A stretch of DNA of 64,000 nt. Source: Annona cherimola. Lineage: Eukaryota; Streptophyta; Magnoliopsida; Magnoliales; Annonaceae. The position numbers were made by a program, and so were the translations under genes. Below are positions 23,627 through 43,681 of this stretch, one piece after another. Every line of letters begins with the position of its first letter. Position 1 is the stretch's first letter. A model generated the notes under the pieces. The model saw only the letters and a list, made by a program, of their open reading frames with translations, was not told where the DNA came from and searched no databases. The stretch is from NCBI GenBank assembly GCA_030490835.1, contig CM059972.1:9020264-9084263 (forward strand), in the 5' to 3' direction.

Positions 23627-23846
23627 TGGCGATGTTATGCTGGTGGTTTTGGTTTGTAGGCCTGTTTCGTCAACTCCAGTTTCAAGGCAGAAAAGGAGTG
23701 CGGGCAGGGAGTGAGAGCTCAGAGCAGTGGCTGACAGAAAAGAGAGGAGTGGTTGCAGTGGCGGAGCCAGGACGTCTCGCTGCGGGTCATTTGGAGGGCC
23801 CAGCGCAAGGTACCATTTGTTTGTAACAGACGTGGAAAACTAAATT

Positions 23847-24130
23847 AGGGGCGTGTTTGTGATCATACAAAAAAGGGTCAACAACAACTTTTTTAATTTA
23901 AAATTTTTTACTTTTCATAATTATTTTATTATTTTATTATTTTTTATACAAACGATCTTATTTTTCAATTATTTCCACATAACTATCTATGTAACTAAGT
24001 TATTTATTTTAACTTTATTCTTTTTACGTTTCATTATTATGTTTATTATATCACATTATTTTCTATCAACTTGACAATTTTAACCAAAAATTTTTTTATC
24101 AAAAGTTTTATCTTCAACTAAACACACCCT
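23847..24130 (-). mobile_element. Tourist-like MITE (family A), reverse copy
   Basis: It starts GGGGCGTGTTTGTG and ends AACTAAACACACCCT, with reverse-oriented interior blocks including 'caattatttccacataactatc' and 'tcaaaagttttat'. It lies just upstream of the GeBP-like gene's start, in its promoter region. Confidence 0.75.
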
Positions 24131-24172
24131 ATATTTTAAAACAATCTGAACCATTGGTGGTAATCTACGTTA

Positions 24173-24435
24173 AGGGTATGTTTGTGTAGAACAAAAACTA
24201 TTAAAATAAAAAAAAATTCAATTTAAAACTTTTTACTTTCTAAATTATCTTAATTTTTAATAATTTCTTCGCGTCTTCCTGTATAATTATAATATTTTTC
24301 AATCATTTCTATATAACTACCTATAAAACTAATCTATTTATTTTAACTCATTCGTCATTATTATCTCTATCATATTACATAATTTTTTATTACTTTAAAA
24401 AATTTTATACTGAATATTTTTCATTCAAAATTTTA
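24173..24435 (-). mobile_element. Tourist-like MITE (family A), second reverse copy
   Basis: It begins GGGTATGTTTGTG and carries the same reverse blocks ('caatcatttctatataactacc', 'tcgtcattattatctctatcat'). The right terminus is poorly preserved. Confidence 0.65.
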
Positions 24436-24659
24436 TTATTTTCTAATATCCTAAAAATAAATTATAATTTAAAATAATCCTAAGATTTACATTAAGCATT
24501 CAACAGCACCCTTCCACTCCACGTTGCTCCGCGGCAATTGGATCTGTCGATGTTGAAGAAGTTGGCATTCGATTTTTTATTAAGTGGATTGGACTCAGGC
24601 AGCATACTCATAAGGATCTGATCTGATCCAGCTGCACCTGCACGCACCTAGTCTTTTTC

Positions 24660-24890
24660 CTGACATTTGATAAAACAAAATTTTGAAATGAAAGAAGTAT
24701 GATAGGGTCCGGGTAACAATAAAGAGTAAAAAAATTAAATTAAATTTATGTGAAGTTTTGAAAAATGATTAAATAGTAAAGTGATTATTTAAGAAAATGT
24801 TAAAAATAATTTTAAAAATATGATAATTATAAAAAATGAAAAATTCTTGGTCCACGACTTTTTATTAATTGTCATGCACACTTTAAAAAA
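24660..24890 (+). mobile_element. Tourist-like MITE (family A), decayed copy
   Basis: Forward blocks ('gatagggtccgggtaacaataaagagtaaa', 'gaaaaatgattaaatagtaaagtgatta') are recognisable, but the termini are not. It is followed by an A-run at about 24884-24902. Confidence 0.5.
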
Positions 24891-25548
24891 AAAAAAAAAA
24901 AAGTGAGAGCCACATCTCAACCATTTTGCCGGCCAAAACAACATTTTGAACTGGCAGCATTCACCTTTTAGGAATTGTTCTCGTTTAGGTCAGTATTGAA
25001 CCATTTCAGGTGGCGTCATTTGCACCATCCTATGGCATCCGTTGGTTCTCTCTCTGTCTTTTTAGTCTATTCAATAATATCGATGAAAAATATTTTAATC
25101 AGAGATTTTGCGTGAGACGCAAATATATATACAGATTTTAGCATGTTTATTTTCACCCTAAAACTTAACTTATTTGTAATTTACTGATATCTATGTTCGA
25201 GATTTTAAATGCAATTGATGGAATGAATGTAATAAACTGGTGCAAACGCGAAATCCACTTAAATTAATTTAACATTTGTTTGGAACCTATTCATGGAAAT
25301 GAGATATAATTTTCCATTTCGCAGAACACTTTTTTCCTAGAAAGGTAATGAATTATTTTTCTTATGTTCAGTACAATTTGTTCCATTGATACTACAACTT
25401 TTAACATTTACAACTCGCAGTAGTTTGCTTAAATGCAGATGGGTTCTCAAATCAACGTCAATGCAGAGATGTTCACTGCGATCTTTATGGGTGGAGATGA
25501 GATATGAATGAGATGAAATAAAGTGTGCGAGGAGAAGGGAGACGAATG

Positions 25549-26480
25549 AGATCAAGAAAAGCTGCTGCATATTATGAATGGAAAAAAGTGATATCTCTGG
25601 TATAAAAAGTGAGATGGTTATATATTAGAAAGTGAAAATTTAGTGAATGCTTGTAAAGTGATAAAAGATTCGAATGAAATTTTTTCAGATTAAGAGAAAA
25701 TAATGTGGTATTATAGAAATAATGACGAAGAGTAAGTAAAAAAATAAAATGCTGAGATAATTGAATTGAAATGATTAAAAAATATGGTAGTTGTATAGAA
25801 ATTTATAAATAATTAATTAAAAATATATTGTAGCCTTAAAAAGTAAAATAAGTCATATATTAAAAATTTTGACGTGAAGAGTTTTATATATGGCTAAATA
25901 TGCCCTCAAATTTATCCAATTAACATATCATTCCAAACATCCGCCATTTGTCCCCGCATAATAAAATTTGATATTGATGTCAATATTTGTATATACGTAT
26001 GTACCAATGTGTTCAGATCAAGAAAAGTTGCTGCATATTATGAATGGAAAAAAGTAATATCTCTAGTATAACAAGTGAGATGGTTATATATTAGAAAGTG
26101 AAAATTTAGTGAATGCTTGTCAAGTGATAAAAGATTTGAATGAAAATTTTTCGAATTAAGAGAAAATAACGTGGTATTATAGAAATAATGACGAAGAGTA
26201 GGTAAAAAAATAAAATGATGAGATAATTAAATTGAAATGATTAAAAAATATGGTAGTTATATAGAAATTTATGAATAAATAATTAAAAATATATTGTAGC
26301 CTTAAAAACTAAAATAAGTCGTATATTAAAAATTTTGATTTGAAAAGTTTTATATATAGCTAAATATGCTCTCAAATTTATCTAATTAATAAATCATTCC
26401 AAACATCCGCCGTTTGTTCCCAGCCTAATAAAATTTGATATTGATATCGATATTTGTATATATGCATGTACCAATGTATC
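25549..26480 (+). repeat. Tandem duplication, 466-bp unit, with embedded MITE
   Basis: The sequence from AGATCAAGAAAAGCTGCTGC at 25549 to about 26014 repeats from 26015 with scattered substitutions. Each unit includes a decayed family A MITE (about 25650-25905 and 26115-26375) and flanks such as 'catattatgaatggaaaaaag' and 'cattccaaacatccgcc'. The duplication therefore postdates MITE insertion and carries no gene. Confidence 0.85.
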
Positions 26481-27680
26481 AATGGATAGCAAGGAAGGGG
26501 TCTTAACCTCTATTAAGACAACTAATAAATTCAATTTTAATAGTTTTCATATATATGTTGGTTAAAACTTTTGAACCAAATTTCATGCGGGTATAAATAT
26601 TTTGCATTAATCTTATATATTATCGTAAATCTATTTCTATTTCCACAATCAATCATATATTTATGAAAGGCTACACTTATGAGAGCAATTTCTTGTAGTT
26701 GTTTTTATATTAACATGTTGATGATTGATGCGGAATTTAATATATTTATCATATTTGTCATTATTTTATTTAACTACGAGGCCAAGTTTCATCCAAATCA
26801 AATGCATGCCCGAGCCAAATTTGTTTTAAAAATACAAGCACATATATTCATGTATAAATTGAAAAAAAAATTAATCCGTTCACATATGTATTTAAATATA
26901 ATAACACTTCATGAAATCATTCATCCACATGTATAATAATGATATTTCAGATAGTTCAATTGTTGAAAATACCATTTTAAGATTAATATTTAAGTTATTT
27001 TACTATGTTGATATTGTACGTCTTTAGGCGAGATCCACATATAGTAATATTATATGAATGAATTTTTTTTTATGATAATATAAAGAATTTAAACATGTCA
27101 AATAAAGTATTTTCTTAATTATCAAAATATTAAAAAACTAAAATAATCATATAAAAAATAGTTTCATATTAAGCAATGTCAACTGTATTTCCAAGTATGA
27201 AAATGCTTGTAGTCATACTTTTGTGTTTTCATTAAAATAATCCGGGACAAAACCTAACCCCATATCTTCCTCTTGTCGTAGAAATTTTTTTAGCATGTTA
27301 TGCCGAATTTTTTTAGAAACCTAACCCTATACTTTTTTTAAAGGCTTATATTTCATCAAATGATATTTTGATAAAAACATAAAAACAAAAATATTGAAAA
27401 TTTTACTAATTTTTATAAATTTGCGATGATACGTGGAAACAAGGACAACACTTTTGGTCATATCTAGAATTAATCTATATATATTTGAAATAAATTTTAT
27501 GTAAAATACATAAAATATCACTTAAAATCAAGATGAATAATTTAAATTTACAAAATCACACTGGTGGTCTTCTAAGTAAATCATTTTTTCACTTTTGTGG
27601 AAGGTGAAAACTTTTCCCTTGAAATAGCACTTTAAGGTGATTTTGCAAAGAAAATGCCGAAATGAGATAAATATTAAAGG
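26481..27680. other. AT-rich intergenic stretch without a recognisable gene
   Basis: No coding pattern, splice-supported exon, RNA gene or transposon terminus is visible. Short AT-rich open frames have no family motif. Confidence 0.45.
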
Positions 27681-27681
27681 T

Positions 27682-27957
27682 GTGTTTGACAATTGATAGA
27701 ATATGTCAAATTAAAATTTTTCAATCTAAAACTTTTCACTCTCCACAATTATCATATTTTTTAATTAATTTATCACATTTTCCTATACAACTATCGTACT
27801 TTCCAATTATTTATATATAACTATCCACGTAACTAACCTATTTATTTTAACTTTATCCTCTTTACTACTCATCATTACCCATATCACATCACATCATTTG
27901 ATAACTTTTACTCTCTAAAACTTTTGATCAAAAGTTTATTTACTATCAAACACAAAT
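27682..27957 (-). mobile_element. Tourist-like MITE (family A), reverse copy
   Basis: It begins GGTGTGTTTGACAATTG and ends TATCAAACACAAA. Reverse blocks such as 'aacttttcactctccacaattatc' and 'ctctttactactcatcattaccc' are well preserved. Confidence 0.75.
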
Positions 27958-27959
27958 TA

Positions 27960-28466
27960 ATGATTTTTGTAATAAATTGCAAAAGAAACAGATATAGGGA
28001 GGCTTACGTAAAAATCCTCGCGTGAAATTGGAACCCTTGCGCAGCATTGCTGCATTGCGCATGTTTAGGGTGTGTTTGGTTGGGGGTAAAACTTTTGATG
28101 AAAAGTTTTTGAGGTAGAAGTTGTCATATTGATAGAAAATGATGTTATATAATAGGAGTAATGATGAGAAGTAAAGAGAATAAAGTTAAAATAGATAGGT
28201 TAGTTGTATAGATAGTTGTGTAGAAATGATTGAAAAGTATGGTAGTTTGTATAGAAAAATGTGAAAAAATAATTAAAAAATAGAGTAATTATGGAGAGTG
28301 AAAAGTTTTAGATTGAAAAGTTTTGATTGACATGTTTATATCCCAAACAAATACACCCTTAATGATTTTCGTAATAAACTGCAAAAGAAACAGATAAAGG
28401 GAGGCTTACGCAAAAATCCCTGCGTGAAATTGGAACCCTCGCGCAGCATTGCGCATTTGAAACCAG
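27960..28466. repeat. ~100-bp direct repeat on both sides of a MITE
   Basis: The segment 'taatgatttttgtaataaa' ... 'ggaacccttgcgcagcattg' (27960-28062) recurs at 28361-28466 ('aatgattttcgtaataaact' ... 'ggaaccctcgcgcagcattg'). Between them lies a complete forward MITE, while a reverse MITE abuts the first copy. This is local duplication associated with MITE ends. Confidence 0.8.
28068..28358 (+). mobile_element. Tourist-like MITE (family A), near-perfect copy with TTA duplication
   Basis: A 291-bp element starting GGGTGTGTTTGGTTGGGGG and ending CCCAAACAAATACACCC, flanked by TTA at 28065-28067 and 28359-28361. This is the best-preserved forward copy and the type example for the family here. 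The 3-bp TTA duplication places it with Tourist/PIF-Harbinger MITEs. It sits about 0.3 kb upstream of the PRP4 kinase start codon. Confidence 0.9.
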
Positions 28467-28663
28467 CGAGCCAGCGTCCAACCCGAGCGAGCCGCTACCG
28501 CGAAAGGAAAAGGGATCCGGCGCGGGCTTGAGGCAGCGATACCATCAAAACGCCTCCGGCCGCAAGTTGCAACTGAGAAAAAGATTCTAGAAGAAGAGAG
28601 CGGAAAGAGGAGAGACGGAGAGAGATAGAAAAGCCCCTCGGATCCCTCCGCTTTCCGCCATTA

Positions 28664-37830
<9,167 letters not shown>

Positions 37831-39300
37831 ATACAGATGCTGATCTTCTGACACCAGAAATGCTATTGAGTAGATGCATATACATTTTCATCTAAACTCA
37901 TATTCGGCTCATCTAATCATTCAACGTTTATCTGTCTTTATCTCTATCATGCTTGGCTGAGTGCACCGGAAGCTGATGGTGGTGAGGATGAAAGCACAAA
38001 ACAGATATTGGGTTGGAAGACATTCGTACTTGGCGATTCTTATCAGTGGGATATGTTCTGTTTCTATTGTAAGATAACTCGCCAAAGGCGTTTACATCTC
38101 TGTAATCAATTCTTGATGGACTTGTGCGATGATTTATAAAATTTCCCTCTCAAGAATTTCATTTGTTGGAACTCCAGTTTCTGCCTTCAATTGCAAATTT
38201 AACAATATTAAAGCTCATGTTGAAAATCTTCATTGGCTCTGTACTTACGGAAAATTGTCCAAGTTAGAATGCAATTTTTTTTTGGGTTAGATGTTAGCAT
38301 CTTGTGGATATGACTATTGGTTGCTTGAACGCTTAATTTGTTTTCTGATGCCAGGCCTTGTGATTGCTTTGCCCATCTGATTTTTTCTATGCTTTCAAGC
38401 CATTTCATTCATTTGTGTGGAACCTGGAGCCTAATTGTGTCTTTTATTCAGGGTTCCAGTGGTATGAGGCAACCAAATTGGTGCTTTAGATGATAAAGGC
38501 GGCCAGAAGAAGGTACCCTGGTTTGTTTGCTGGGATGCTTACTGTGTTTGACGCCTTAGAACTTTGCTAACACAATATAACTGCAAGATCAGCTTTTTTC
38601 TCTTTCTGAAATTCAAGTGCCACAAACTGACCAGTTGGCATTTGCTTTGATGCAAAATTTTCTACAAATTTCTGAGGCCAGAGTTTTAATAGGTTAATGC
38701 TCATTAGGTTCACCTACCTTTTCTACAAAGAATGCTATTAGGAACTGAATAAATTCTAGTTTCTGCCTCTCTCTCTCTCTCTAGACTGACAGTACAGACT
38801 TCTGGTATTTGTATTGCATGGTGATAATAGGTTAATTGTCAGCAGAACCAGCCCACCTGCAGATGATGCAATTATTTATAGCATATTGAATGATTGTTTT
38901 TTGGTTGGTGCTTGTCCTCGTTTTAAGTTCTATAATACTCAAATCACATCTGATCCCTGCTTTAATGGTTCTTGAGGCCATATGCTACTGGAGATGGATG
39001 GGCAGGATGCTGCAGCAGAAGTGTTTTATTGGTGGGTCTTTCAATAACCTTATTTAGTCAGAATTTTGTATTTTATTTGGAGTTCTCGTTTTTTAAAGCA
39101 ATTATCTTTTTTGTAGGGATTGGGTGGTCGCATGTCAGGTAAGTTTTCATCATATGCGAGCTACTTGATTAGTAATTTTTTTAAAAATTCAATATCTTAG
39201 CTATGTTTCTATTTTCTTAATAAGTTCGATTATTCTTTGTTTCTTTTGCCAAAATTGCAATTGTAACCGTGGTTCTGTTGCAGTTACAACTGTGTTTACA
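37831..39300. other. PRP4K 3' UTR and intergenic stretch
   Basis: The first ~300 bases probably form the 3' UTR. A short (CT)n tract lies at 38769-38783. No other gene, RNA or transposon end is recognisable before the LINE at 39308. Confidence 0.4.
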
Positions 39301-39307
39301 TATACAG

Positions 39308-40560
39308 ATCAATCATTATCATAAGTCATTTCTTACCTAGGTGGGGTCGGTTGCATGGATTCTGGTGCGCCATTATTGACTATTTAAGACTAAATTTTCA
39401 GTAATTTGTAATATTTTTAAATCTTGTTTAATTACTTTCATCCATTTTTTTTGGAGTCCTCTTTTCATTCTCCTATTACCTTTTACTTGGATAGACTTTG
39501 TCCTCCTAACCGGTGCCATTTCAGGCCTCTTTTTAACATGACTAAATGATCTTAATCTATTTTCTTTTATTTTATCACCAATCGGTCTCACTTTTAGATT
39601 TTCTCAAATTATTCCATTACAAATTTTATCTTTTCTTGTTTTACCACTCATCCACCTTAACATTCTCTTCATTTTATGTATATGTTGTTCTTTAACTGCC
39701 TAACATTCTGCCTCATAACGTATAGTAGATCTAACTTATAAAATTTTCCTTTTATTTTAATTGGAACTCGACGGTCACATAAAATTCCTAACTCACTTTG
39801 CTATTTCCTTTATTCTGCTTGAATTCTGTGTATTATATCTTTCTCAATTTCCCCGTTCTCTTGAACTATTGATCTTAGGTATCGGAAGTGATTAATTCTT
39901 GTTACTACTTGATCTAAAATCTTAATTGGTTCCTTATTCGGGTTCTCACTATTATTAAAATTGCATTTCATATATTCAGTTTTTGTGCGACTAATTTTAA
40001 AATCATTAGATTCTAAAGCATCTACCCACATATTCAATTTTAAATTTAGTCCTCCTCTAATTTCATCTATTAGAACAATGTCATTTGCAAATAACATACA
40101 CCAAGGTACTTCTTCTTGGAGATGTCTAATAATTTCATCTATTACTAAAGTAAAAAGGTTAGGACTTAAGGTTAGGCCTCAATGTAAAGCTATTTTAGCT
40201 GAGAAAATATTAGTATCTCCACTTATGGTGCTCACATTTGTAACATTCATCTTGTATATATCTTTAATAACATCAATGTATATGTTATTAATTCTTTTCT
40301 TTTTCTTCACTTACCATATTAGTTTTCTTAGTACTTGATCATATACTTTTTCTAAATCAATAAAAATTATGTATAAGTTATTTTTCTTCTTCCTACACTT
40401 TTCAAATAGTTGTCTAAGTAAGAAAATAACTTCAATGGTCAATCTTCCCGGCATAAAACCGAATTGATTTTTAGATTAGTTTCCTGTCTTAGTCTATGTT
40501 CAATTACCCTTTCCCAAAATTTCATTGTATGACTCATTAGTTTTATTATATGTATTTTTT
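39308..40560 (-). mobile_element. RTE-type LINE copy, minus orientation
   Basis: The minus strand reads, from about 40560 leftward, the reverse transcriptase with NQFGF-like and 'VLIDEIRGGLNLKLNMW' blocks, then YMKCNFNNSENPNKEPIK, HFRYLRSIVQENGEI, and 'MKRMLRWMSGKTRK'-like sequence, ending in a short (TGA)n tail at 39308-39325. The FADD box reads FAND. Several frameshifts are present. The 5' boundary near 40560 is uncertain and I found no target duplication. Confidence 0.85.
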
Positions 40561-41079
40561 TATTGTCCTTTCTATGACCGTCTCAATAAACCATGTTATA
40601 AAAAGGAAAAAAAGAGGGAAAAAGGTAGGGTGGGTAAACATTGCACAACGATATATTCACCTTGTGTGCAAAGTTGCAAATATTGCCCGATAATGTGTTC
40701 ACCTCTTATTCAAACAAGGTGAATCCCCTCTTTTAATCGTGGTTCCATTGCAAGGTTCTTGTTCAACTAGTTGTTGTATACTTCAACCATTTATATATTC
40801 GACATGAATGCAAATTTGTATTTGCTCCTTGGCCTCAGATGTCAGGTTTCCCCCAAAAGCTTTTTTGGTTGTAGATGCTTTTCAGTGTGAGTATTTCGTG
40901 GTGAGTGCTGATCCTTTCTTCATTAGAGCATTCATTGTGTGGTGACTCTCTATAGCCAGATGGATTGTAGATAAAAAAAAAACATTAGTGCAAGTGAATC
41001 GTCTTCATTTACATATTATTAATTTTGTGTCCTTTTGAGGGTCAATTTGGGAAAATATAAAAGTGGGAAAGTAGAAAAG
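40560..41079. other. Intergenic stretch without a recognisable gene
   Basis: No coding or RNA pattern seen. The right end (about 41040-41079) is AT-rich sequence into which the Pack-MULE inserted. Confidence 0.4.
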
Positions 41080-41088
41080 TAGGAATGG

Positions 41089-42456
41089 GGGTTAATTTCA
41101 AATATACCCACAACCTTGCTCCTAATTTCAAATATACCCACAATGTATGAAATCTTTCAAATATACCCATTAAGTAGACTCGAAATATTAAATATACCCC
41201 ATTTCATCATGGTGGTTGTAAATGTTGTCAATGGAGTACTGAAATGACTGATGTACCCCTTTCCATAACACATCCATGGCTACCACGAGTGCTGGGCTAA
41301 CCCCTTGCTGCCCCCACCGTTGCCACTCCATGCCAGCAAGAAGAAGAGCTAATTCTTCACCATCACTCCAGATCTGACTATGCCGACGGCGATCCTGTCA
41401 CCACCTCCGAAGTTGCCTTGATGGAAGATGTCGAAGGTGAAAGCTTCAAACTCTTAGAACTGCCTTTGCCGCCACCTTATCTTTGCTCGTCTAGAAAGTT
41501 CCGCCATTTCCCATACCCATATCCACAAATAAACAGAAACCCAAGCAAATTTGTTGAAAATAAAAAAATGCAGATAATCTTTTCTACCATTTCACTCCAG
41601 TGAACGGAAACCCTTCATCTTGACTATAGAGTCAAAATGATTTAAAACCCTAATTCCGAACTCGAGAAGATTGACTAAAATGAAACAGTTCGGAGAAGAA
41701 AAGCCCAGTTCTACCTCGCTGATTCCCTTCACCGTAGCTCTCCTTGACCACTTGCCTTCCCCCTCCGCACCTTCCACTCCCTTGATCTGTTGGATTTGTT
41801 CATCTACCCCTATGTCAACAACCTGTTGGTGTCTTTGACTTTCGCCGGCTAGACCCATTGGGTCAAATTGCATGTCCTCTCTTGAGCCACTTGCCTTCCC
41901 TCCGCACCTTCCGCTCCCTTGATCTGTTGGATCTGTTCATCTGCCCCTGCATCGATGACCGTTTGATGTCTCTAGCTTTTGCTGGCTAGACCCACCGGCT
42001 TAGATCGCTTGTCCTCTACCAGGCCAACGGATTGAGACTTGCCAGAATGGAGTTGGTCGTGCGTTGCTGGAGTCAATTGATGTCTCGCACTGCTATGAAT
42101 TCGGAGATCGAGAGGTGGCCGCGATATCATGCGCCATGGGACTAAGGGAGCTGAGGCTTGGCAAGTGCCTTGGTTATGCTTAGGAAGAGGGATCTAGGGA
42201 TTTGCTTGTTGATGGAGGTGGGAAAGCTCGCTGGGGTGGATTCTTCTTGCGATAGTGTAAGGAGTTTGTAATTTAGTCATTTAAAATTATTTGTTTAGCT
42301 AAACCACTATAGTTTCCTACGTCTATAACAAACCATTATTTTTTTGGATATATTTGATATTTAGGTTGTAGATAGTGGGTATATTTGAAAGGTTTCATAT
42401 TTAGTGGGTATATTTGAAATTAGGAGTAAAGTTATGGGTATATTTGAAATTAACCC
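41089..42456. mobile_element. Pack-MULE: Mutator-like element carrying F-box/LRR gene debris
   Basis: A 1,368-bp element with long inverted repeats: GGGTTAATTTCAAATATACCC plus a second 'cctaatttcaaatatacccac' block on the left, and the complement ending GAAATTAACCC on the right. It is flanked by a perfect 9-bp duplication, taggaatgg, at 41080-41088 and 42457-42465. A 9-bp duplication with TIRs near 100 bp is diagnostic of the Mutator superfamily. There is no transposase; the GC-richer interior carries an F-box/LRR-like fragment and a tandem duplicate. Shares termini with the element at 8673. Confidence 0.88.
41745..42230 (+). pseudogene. Captured F-box/LRR gene fragment (inside the Pack-MULE)
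   Basis: A forward frame reads LLESIDVSHCYEFGDREVAA, then ISCAMGLRELRLGKCLG, a typical cysteine-containing LRR of plant F-box/LRR proteins (FBL3-like, from memory). Just upstream another frame gives LRSLVLYQANGLRLARMELV, so the frame is broken. A stop follows CLGYA. Within it a ~140-bp segment is tandemly repeated (about 41745 and 41885, 'ccacttgccttcc' ... 'ctagaccca'). It is transposon cargo with no start codon or F-box visible. Confidence 0.65.
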
Positions 42457-42465
42457 TAGGAATGG

Positions 42466-42660
42466 AAAAAATTTGAAAAAAGCAAGAGTGATGTAGTATG
42501 ATATGGGTAATGATTAGGAGTAAAGAGAATAAATTAAAATAGATATAATAGTTGCGCGGAAAGATGTGAAAAATTATTAAAATGTAGAAGTAATAATAGA
42601 AAAAGTAGGGCAGTTAGGTAAAAATATCAAATCATATCAAAAGTTGTGTGGTGAGGACTA
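42466..42660 (+). mobile_element. MITE-like remnant flanking the Pack-MULE
   Basis: Forward family A-like blocks ('agtgatgtagtatgatatgggtaatga', 'agtaaagagaataaattaaaatagata') follow the Pack-MULE, so the latter probably inserted into an older MITE whose left part lies before 41080. Confidence 0.5.
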
Positions 42661-43032
42661 GAATTTTTCATATTATTATTATTAGTTTTACTTTTACATG
42701 TTTCCAGATGGACCTTGAACCAATAAAAAGAGTTATGTGAAGAGTACAAAGTGAGGCATTCCACCAATGAATTCCTAGCAAATATGACCAGACAAATGGT
42801 ATGACTATGTTTTTGCGATACATTGCACTTGTCATTTCAACAACTGCATCTAACTATTCCAATAAATGTTTTTCTATGTGAGAACTCATATTTTTAAAGG
42901 AACATAGTTCCATTCAAATGATGGAGGTATGCGTAAATTGGCTCCCATGCTTCTACCTTTTTTTGGTGAAATGTTTTGACTTGATTGAATTTTCTTACAA
43001 TATACCTTGTATATATATTTATTAAAACGAGT

Positions 43033-43420
43033 GTATTAAAAATGAGAATGTTAAGGTGGTTAAGTCATAAAAGAAGGAAAGATAAAATTAGAAGTGAAGT
43101 AACTCGAGATAATTTAAAAGCGAAACTAATAGATAATAAATGAGGGAAAGTAAGAATTAAGTTGGTTTGTTCATGTTAAAACGGAGTCCTAAAATTGCAC
43201 TGGTTAGAAAAGTTGAGTCTATTCAAATAGGTGGTGGTAAGATAATGAGAGGAAAATCCAAAAAAAAAAAACATGGATGGAAGTAATTAAACAAGATAGG
43301 AAAGCATTAAAGATCATTGAAAGTTTAATTTTTGATCATCAAGAAATATGCAACAGAATCTGTGGTGTTGACCCCACTTATGTGGGAAATGGCCGAGGAT
43401 ACTGACGATACCTTCTATGT
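43033..43420 (+). mobile_element. 3' fragment of an RTE-type LINE
   Basis: Only the last ~390 bases are present: 'aaaatgagaatgttaaggtgg', 'ttggtttgttcatgttaaaacggag', 'atggaagtaattaaacaagata' and 'gaccccacttatgtgggaaatgg', as in the other copies. Strong decay, with an A-run near 43260. Confidence 0.75.
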
Positions 43421-43634
43421 AGCCCTTTGATATAAACATGAAAATTGATTTGACATCCCGGTTATTGTTGACCTCCCTAGCAAGGTATTACAATTTGAAT
43501 CAGACAGATTAAAGAATCTTTGAAAAGTATACTTATCCCTGCACCATCGTAGGAACCTCGCTAACCTTCTATTATCGGTTAGTTACTCTAACCACCATGG
43601 TCCCGCTTTACACCCACTGAGACCTCTTACAGAC

Positions 43635-43638
<4 letters not shown>

Positions 43639-43679
<41 letters not shown>
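43639..43679. repeat. (TC)n microsatellite
   Basis: About twenty uninterrupted TC units, positioned exactly at the left edge of the GC-richer, organelle-like segment that follows. Confidence 0.95.

Positions 43680-43681
<2 letters not shown>

Noticed and set aside
22814..23659. Long plus-strand and alternative-frame open frames across the GeBP-like gene
   Set aside because: They are shadows of the GC-rich minus-strand coding region, which alone shows conserved domain motifs.
25337..25570. A 77-residue minus-strand frame with a signal-peptide-like start (LFLISFVSLLLAHFISS)
   Set aside because: It overlaps a duplicated AT-rich region, has no family motif and no splice or promoter support; a hydrophobic start is frequent in AT-rich random frames.
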